Source of the DNA: Viola odorata
Lineage: Eukaryota > Streptophyta > Magnoliopsida > Malpighiales > Violaceae
NCBI GenBank assembly: GCA_963691705.1
Contig: OY829542.1
Location: 23,298,579-23,362,578, forward strand
Length of the DNA stretch: 64,000 nt
Direction of reading: 5' to 3'
Below are positions 58,595-64,000 of the stretch, piece after piece. The first letter of the stretch is position 1. Each line of letters opens with the position of its first letter. Below the pieces are notes generated by a model, which was not told the origin of the DNA, did not search any database, and worked only from the letters and a program-made list of their open reading frames with translations. The position numbers and the translations under genes are program-made.

Positions 58595-61377
58595 AAGGGG
58601 AAACAGTTTTTACCACTCTTGAACTATCGGCGAAAATCACAAACTTCCCCTGAACTTCATTTTTTAAAGTACGCCTCCCCTGAACTATTGTTTTCGAGCA
58701 AAAAGACCCCCTCCGTTAACTTTTTCTGTTAAATCTAACAGGTGACCTGCTACAGCAGGGTTTTTTTTTTTTTAACCTGTTATAGCAGGTAATCCAAAAA
58801 AAAAAATTTATATAATATAATTAATTTAAAAAATCCAAAAACAATTTTAAAAAATGTATAAATGAAAAAAAAATTGTAAAAATCCCAAAAAAAATTTAAT
58901 TAATCTAAAAATTTCAAAAAAAAATGTTATAATTCCAAAAAAATGTACAAATTAAAAAAATAATTTAATTAATCTAAAAATTCATAAAAAAATGTAATAA
59001 TTCAAAAAAACATGTACAAATTCCAAAAAAAAATTTAAAAATTCCTAAAACGAAAAAATTCAAAAAAAAATGTAATAATTTCAAAAAAATGTACAAATTC
59101 CAAAAATAATTTAATTAATCTAAAAATTCAGAAAAATGTAATAATTCCAAAAATAATTTAATTAATCAAAAAATTCAGAAAAAATGTAAAAATTTTAAAA
59201 AAATGTAATAATTCCATAAAACATGTACAAATTCCAAAAAAAAAATTAAAAATTCATAAAACGAAAAAACTGAAAAAAACATTAATCTAAAAATTCAAAA
59301 AAAATGTAATAATTCCAAAAGATTGTACAAATTCCAAAAAAAATTTAATTAATCTAAAAATTCATAAAAAAATGTAATAATTCAAAAAAACATGTACAAA
59401 TTCCAAAAAAAAATTTTAAAAATTCCTAAAACGAAAAAATTCAAAAAAACATTAATCTAAAAATTCAAAAAAGAATGTAATAATTCCAAAAATAATATAA
59501 TTAATCTAAAAATTCAGAAAAAATATAAATTTTTTTCAAAAAATGTAATAATTCCAAAAAACATGTAATAATTCCAAAAATAATATAATTAATCTAAAAA
59601 TTAAGAAATTATGTAAAAATTATAAAAAAATGTAATAATTCCAAAAATAATTTAATTAATCTAAAAATTCAGAAAAAAATGTCAAAATTTCAAAAAAAAT
59701 GTAATCATTCCAAAAAACATGTGCCAATTCCAAAAAAAATTGTCTAAATTCCACAAAAAACTGTACAATTTGAAAACATGTACAAATTCCAAAAAAAATG
59801 TAAAAATTTCCAAAAAATGTAAAAATTGCAAAAATAGAAAAATTAATCTAAAAAATCCAAAAAAATGTAAAAATTATAAAAATTCCAAAATAATTTAATT
59901 AATCTAAAAATCCAGAAAAAACGTAAAAAATTGCAAAAGAATTTGTAAAAATACTAAAAATGTGTAAAGATTCAGTAAAAATGTAAATTCCGAAAAAAAT
60001 GTACAAATTCCCAAAAAATGTAAAAATTCTAAAAAAAAAATTAAACTAAAAATAAGAAAATGTAAAAATTATAAAAATTCGACGATGTTTTTTTTGGAAT
60101 TGTTACAATTTTTTTAGAAATTTTACAATGTTTTTAGAATATTTATATTTTTCTGAATTTTTACATTTTTTAGAATTTTTTATTTTTTTAGAATTTTTAC
60201 GTTTTTTGGAATTATTACACTTTCTTGGTATTTTACAACTTTTTTAGAATTTTTTCTATTTTTACATTTTCTTATGTTTTTTACACTTTTTTTGGAAATT
60301 TTACGATGTTTTTAGAATTTTTACAATTTTCTTAGAATTTTTACATTTTTTTGGGAATTTTTATATTTTTCTGAATTTTTACATTTTTCTATTTTTTTTT
60401 GAATTTTTACGTTTTTTGGAATTTACATTTTTTTTAGAATTTTTCGAATCTTTACATTTTTTTTGGAAATTTTACGATGTTTTAGAATTTTTACAACTTT
60501 TTAAGAATTTTTTCTGTTTTTTAAATTTTTTTGGGAATTTTTATATTTTTTGGAATTTTTACATTTTCTTATATTTTTTACAATTTTTTTGGAAATTTTC
60601 CGATGTTTTTAGAATTTTGACAAATTTCTTAGAATTTGTACATATTTTTTAAATTTTTTGGGGAATTTTTATATTTTTCTGAATTTTTACATTTTTTAGA
60701 ATTTTTTATTTTTTTTTGAATTTTTACGTTTTTTGGAATTTATACATTTTTTTTAGAATTTTTAGAATCTTTACATTTTTTTTGGAAATTTTACCTTTTT
60801 TAGAATTTTTTCTGTTTTTTAAATTTTTTTTGGAAATTTTACGATGTTTTTCGAATTTTTACATTTTTTTTAAAATTTTTTACATTTTTTTGATAATTTT
60901 TATATTTTTTCTGAATTTTTACATATTTTTTAGAATTTTTATAATTTTTTTCGAATTTCAACATTTTTTTTGGAATTTTTCCAATTTTTATAGAAATTTT
61001 GCGATGCTTTTTGAATTTTTATATTTTTTTCTCATTTTTTACATTTTCTTAGAATTTTTGCATTTTTTTTAGATTTTTTACATTTTTTTTTTGAAATTTT
61101 TATATTTGTTTCTTAATTTTTTTATTAATTAAATTATTTTTGGATTTTTTACATTTTTTTTTTAATTTTTAGATTAATTATATTATTTATTTAGTTTTAT
61201 AAATGAAAATAACCTGCTGTTGGGAGGGTTTTAACGGATCCGTTAGAAAAAGTTAACGGAGGGGAGCAATTTGCTTGGAAAACATAGTTCAGGGGAGGCT
61301 TACTTTAAAAAATGAAGTTCAGGGGAAGTTTGTGATTTTCGCCGATAGTTCAAGGGTGGTAAAAACTATTACCCCTT
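58595..61377. mobile_element. Giant foldback element, 2.8 kb
   Basis: Termini of about 190 bp are inverted copies: AAGGGGAAACAGTTTTTACC at the left and the reverse complement of AAAGGGGTAATAGTTTTTACC at the right. Shared blocks are CTTGAACTATCGGCGAAAAT, CACAAACTTCCCCTGAACTT and CTCCGTTAACTTTTTCT. The left arm (58800-60060) is A-rich with dozens of AATTCCAAAAAA and TGTAATAATTCC units; the right arm (60070-61180) is the T-rich mirror. There is no transposase. The T runs on both sides obscure the target duplication. Confidence 0.88.
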
Positions 61378-62320
61378 TTTTTAATTGATGCCCAACCTTA
61401 GCAAACCAATATTACCACTAGTCAATTTGTCAAACTATATAAGACTATTTCTTTAGACTTCAACATGAATTCAAATAGGCTTTCCTTTTTTTTAAAATAT
61501 GATTATATAGCTAGTCTATTCTTACTAAAAAAAAATTGTTTTCCATATAAAGTGTTACTTATTGTATATAAGTACGCGTTTGTAAACAAAAAAAATCTAG
61601 TAAATATAGATAGCATCACTCATGCTTACGTTCATTATGTTTATTTACAAGAACTAAATAAAAGTTTCATTTCAAATAAATCATTTATTTAAAAATGAAT
61701 AAATAGTTAGATCAATAACAATTATAATTTAGTGGAATGTAATATTAAAGTGTTTATATAAACAATTATATTTCATAGAAAAAGTAAATACATAGTAAAT
61801 AATTTAAAAGTTGAGTTCTGGCTTAATAAATGTCATTTTTCTCGGTACAAAATAATTTAGGTAATTTTTTGTGCTTTTTTTTGGTTCATTTTTATGAGTT
61901 TACTTTAATCAAATTGAAACAGATTTATTTTCGGATTGATTTAGTTCGCATTAATCAACTATAATATACCAGTTCGGATATCCAATATCCAAAAAACACT
62001 TCAGTTCAGTTACTGGTCAGACAAAATTTCATTTTGTTGGTTTAATTTTTTTGCACAACTCTAATGTGCATACAATCCAGCTTTGCAGAGCAAAAAAATA
62101 CCATGGAGAAGCTCAAATGAGGTAATATTTTGACAGTAAAAAAAGGCGTAAAGATATCATTCTTGTTTTCTTTTTCTATTTAAGATTACTTGGTAGCCTA
62201 TTATTAATTCTAGTTTAACTTTAGACTTGGTAGGTATATTTGGTTGTTGCTAAAATACAAGAAAAAATATGAGAACTTTGCATGTCATTTATATAGTTTG
62301 TGTTTTGTAGAACATTGAGA
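61378..62320. other. AT-rich intergenic DNA
   Basis: No gene is seen. Short open frames (for example 61465-61692) are of AT-rich composition. Confidence 0.45.
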
Positions 62321-62327
62321 TAATAAA

Positions 62328-62575
62328 GGGAAAAAAGTTGGCATTCCAGAGTCTACTTTGGATTATGTTGATATTGTCAATAGATGTGAAGATGGTGAGT
62401 GTTGCTTAGACAATAGTTATGATGAGAAAGATGGAAATGATGATGGCATTAATGAGACTGATTATGAGTATATGGACAAGCTCGTAAGTTTATTTGAGCC
62501 AGATGTTCTAGTTTTCCTCAATGAAGCTATTAATAGGAGTTGTATCATGCCCTCTTCCGGGACATACACAGGTTG
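62328..62575 (+). other. Open reading segment of unknown origin
   Basis: The frame has an acidic stretch (CLDNSYDEKDGNDDGINETD) and a better codon-like composition than its surroundings. It lacks an upstream ATG, ends at a stop at 62574, and matches nothing I know. It might be an exon remnant or a transposon gene piece. Confidence 0.2.
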
Positions 62576-63283
62576 ACGAGCCAAGACCCATTGGGGTACT
62601 AAAAAAACACATTGTACCCTACATGGTATCGAGAGTTCTCCTTCAACATCTAGAGTTCCTTAGTTATATCAATCTAACATATCTAATCTATGCATCTTTT
62701 GGCGCGCAAAGTATGTAACTGCTTTTTATTCCAATCAATCCCATAAAACATTTGTTTTCAAGAATGATTTCCTTATATGATCACGATGGCATGCAAGATA
62801 TGATAATTGAGGTATATATTTGGGAAAACCATTCTGCAATATTGAAACTCAAATTTATCTGTTTTTATTGGGAAGTCGTTCTTGTTTGGCATTGCAATAC
62901 ATTTGTATGTATGCTGGTGGGATACTATTTATTTATTTCAAAAAGATATTTAGGATCGAAAAGAATTTGTCCACCTAAAGCACTCCAATTTGTCTAGTGT
63001 TTTAATCACTTTATAATTTTATCTAGTGTGTAACCTTATGCTTCTTACATATATCGTTAAGCAAATAAGTAATTGACGTGTATCCTTTGAGTTTATGAGG
63101 TTATATTTTATTCTTATTGAATAGTAGTTTCACCTTGCTTGAAAGGAATCGGCATTGGTTAGTAGTTAGTAGTAATGAATCAAAAGAAACATGGTTCCAC
63201 TGGCACCAAAACCATCGAACCACCTGCTACTCAATCCAACCAATCCTCCAAATCAACTACCCATTTTCCACCATGTGACTAGC
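62576..63283. other. Upstream region of the 122-aa gene
   Basis: No gene is visible. CA-rich leader-like sequence begins near 63190. Confidence 0.45.
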
Positions 63284-63291
63284 TATATAAA
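63284..63291 (+). promoter_or_regulatory. TATA box of the 122-aa gene
   Basis: TATATAAA lies 50 bp before the ATG at 63341, a good position for a plant core promoter with a short CA-rich leader. Confidence 0.65.
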
Positions 63292-63340
63292 CAAACCCCT
63301 CAAAACAATCTCACCCATCAATCATTATCAATTTTCGACT

Positions 63341-63709
63341 ATGGCTCGCCTACCTCACTTGACACAAACACCATTGATCACATCTCAAGCCGGCCTGGCT
63401 GCAGTCACCATTCTCCTTTGTGCATTTGCCTTATTCATGTGTGCTTCACATTCTCGTAAATGGCGCCGCTGGAGTGCCTGTTACGGTTCCTACGACCACA
63501 ACCCAGTTATACAGCTCGACAGTCAAGTCATGACAATTGATGGAGGCATGTCTAGTAGTGGTGAAGATGGAATTTCAGTTTGGCAGAAGAACATACTCAT
63601 GGGAGGGAAGTGTGAGCTACCTGACTTTTCCGGTGTCATCATCTACAACTCTGACGGGAACATCGTCAAGCCGCAAAATAATGCTCTCCCCTTGCTCACC
63701 TGGAAGTGA
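63341..63709 (+). CDS. Conserved plant single-pass membrane protein, 122 aa
   Basis: An intronless ORF starts at the ATG at 63341, preceded by CGACT and an A/C-rich leader. The open frame reaches further upstream, but the TATA box at 63284 makes the shorter start right. Residues 17-36 are one membrane span, followed by basic HSRKWRRW, so the C-terminus is probably cytosolic. The middle is Ser/Gly-rich. The C-terminal part, with VWQKNILMGGKCELPDFSGV, is a motif I know from a family of small uncharacterised plant proteins. No enzymatic residues are seen and function is unknown. Confidence 0.85.
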   Translation: MARLPHLTQTPLITSQAGLAAVTILLCAFALFMCASHSRKWRRWSACYGSYDHNPVIQLDSQVMTIDGGMSSSGEDGISVWQKNILMGGKCELPDFSGVIIYNSDGNIVKPQNNALPLLTWK

Positions 63710-64000
63710 TCAGGCCCCAAGTCTGTAACTTGACAGTTGACTTGTGCATCTATTTCCATGTATCTTAGAGCTTCATTGCTACAAATGGCGAGTGATTGTT
63801 TCCTATTAATATGAGTGTCATTACATTTTGGGCGTCCATAACTGGAACCAGTTTCAAACCTGCAAAGTCAAAATCAGTACCGAACCCCAGAAAATGGGAG
63901 AATAGCCAAAAATACGCAACCAATATTTTCTACAGGATAAATTAACAAGCACTCCCTACCGTACTAACATATTGGTGTTCCTTCGTGTTTTAACTAAAAT
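63710..64000. other. 3' region of the 122-aa gene
   Basis: Probable 3' UTR and downstream sequence. There is no further gene before the window ends. Confidence 0.4.

Noticed and set aside
60416..61072. Plus-strand open frames giving Phe/Leu-rich 'membrane' proteins
   Set aside because: They are translations of the T-rich mirrored arm of the foldback element and have no real coding signal.

Overview
This is nuclear DNA from a flowering plant, very probably a eudicot. Three genes are clearly plant: a spliced LRR receptor kinase of the RGI5 (At1g34110) type, and two small conserved plant-type proteins, one of them with a canonical GT-AG intron. A fourth small gene lies on the minus strand. Everything else is AT-rich intergenic DNA packed with transposable elements. 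I cannot name the species from sequence alone.

Layout. 1-5450: minus-strand retroelement remains, beginning with a dense array of short palindromes. 5912-7735: a foldback element carrying two younger MITEs. 7961-9616: a hAT-type element with an 8-bp target duplication and two internal tRNA-like modules. 12647-16010: the RGI5-like receptor kinase (two exons, 1085 aa). 16011-20824: no recognisable gene. 20825-21313 (minus): a 162-aa protein with a mitochondrial-looking N-terminus. 21773-32949: a complete but decayed Ty3/Gypsy element of Tat type, with LTRs, a 5-bp target duplication, gag-pol, dual RNase H, a 60-bp tandem array and antisense ORFs. 33640-46400: nested insertions. One LTR is split by a second LTR-like element, which is itself split by a third, and an empty-site copy lies nearby. 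46487-48050: more TE fragments. 48640-50800: a 97-aa membrane protein gene. 50800-58590: AT-rich DNA with MITEs, a CACTA-like end and a second hAT element with a perfect 8-bp duplication. 58595-61377: a 2.8-kb foldback element of A-rich and T-rich repeat arms. 63341-63709: a 122-aa single-pass membrane protein with a TATA box.

The host genes do not form a pathway that I can see. The receptor kinase is the only one with a well-founded function (peptide hormone perception at the plasma membrane). The main story is transposon layering, and several insertions can be ordered in time from target duplications and empty sites. All alignments here were made by eye.
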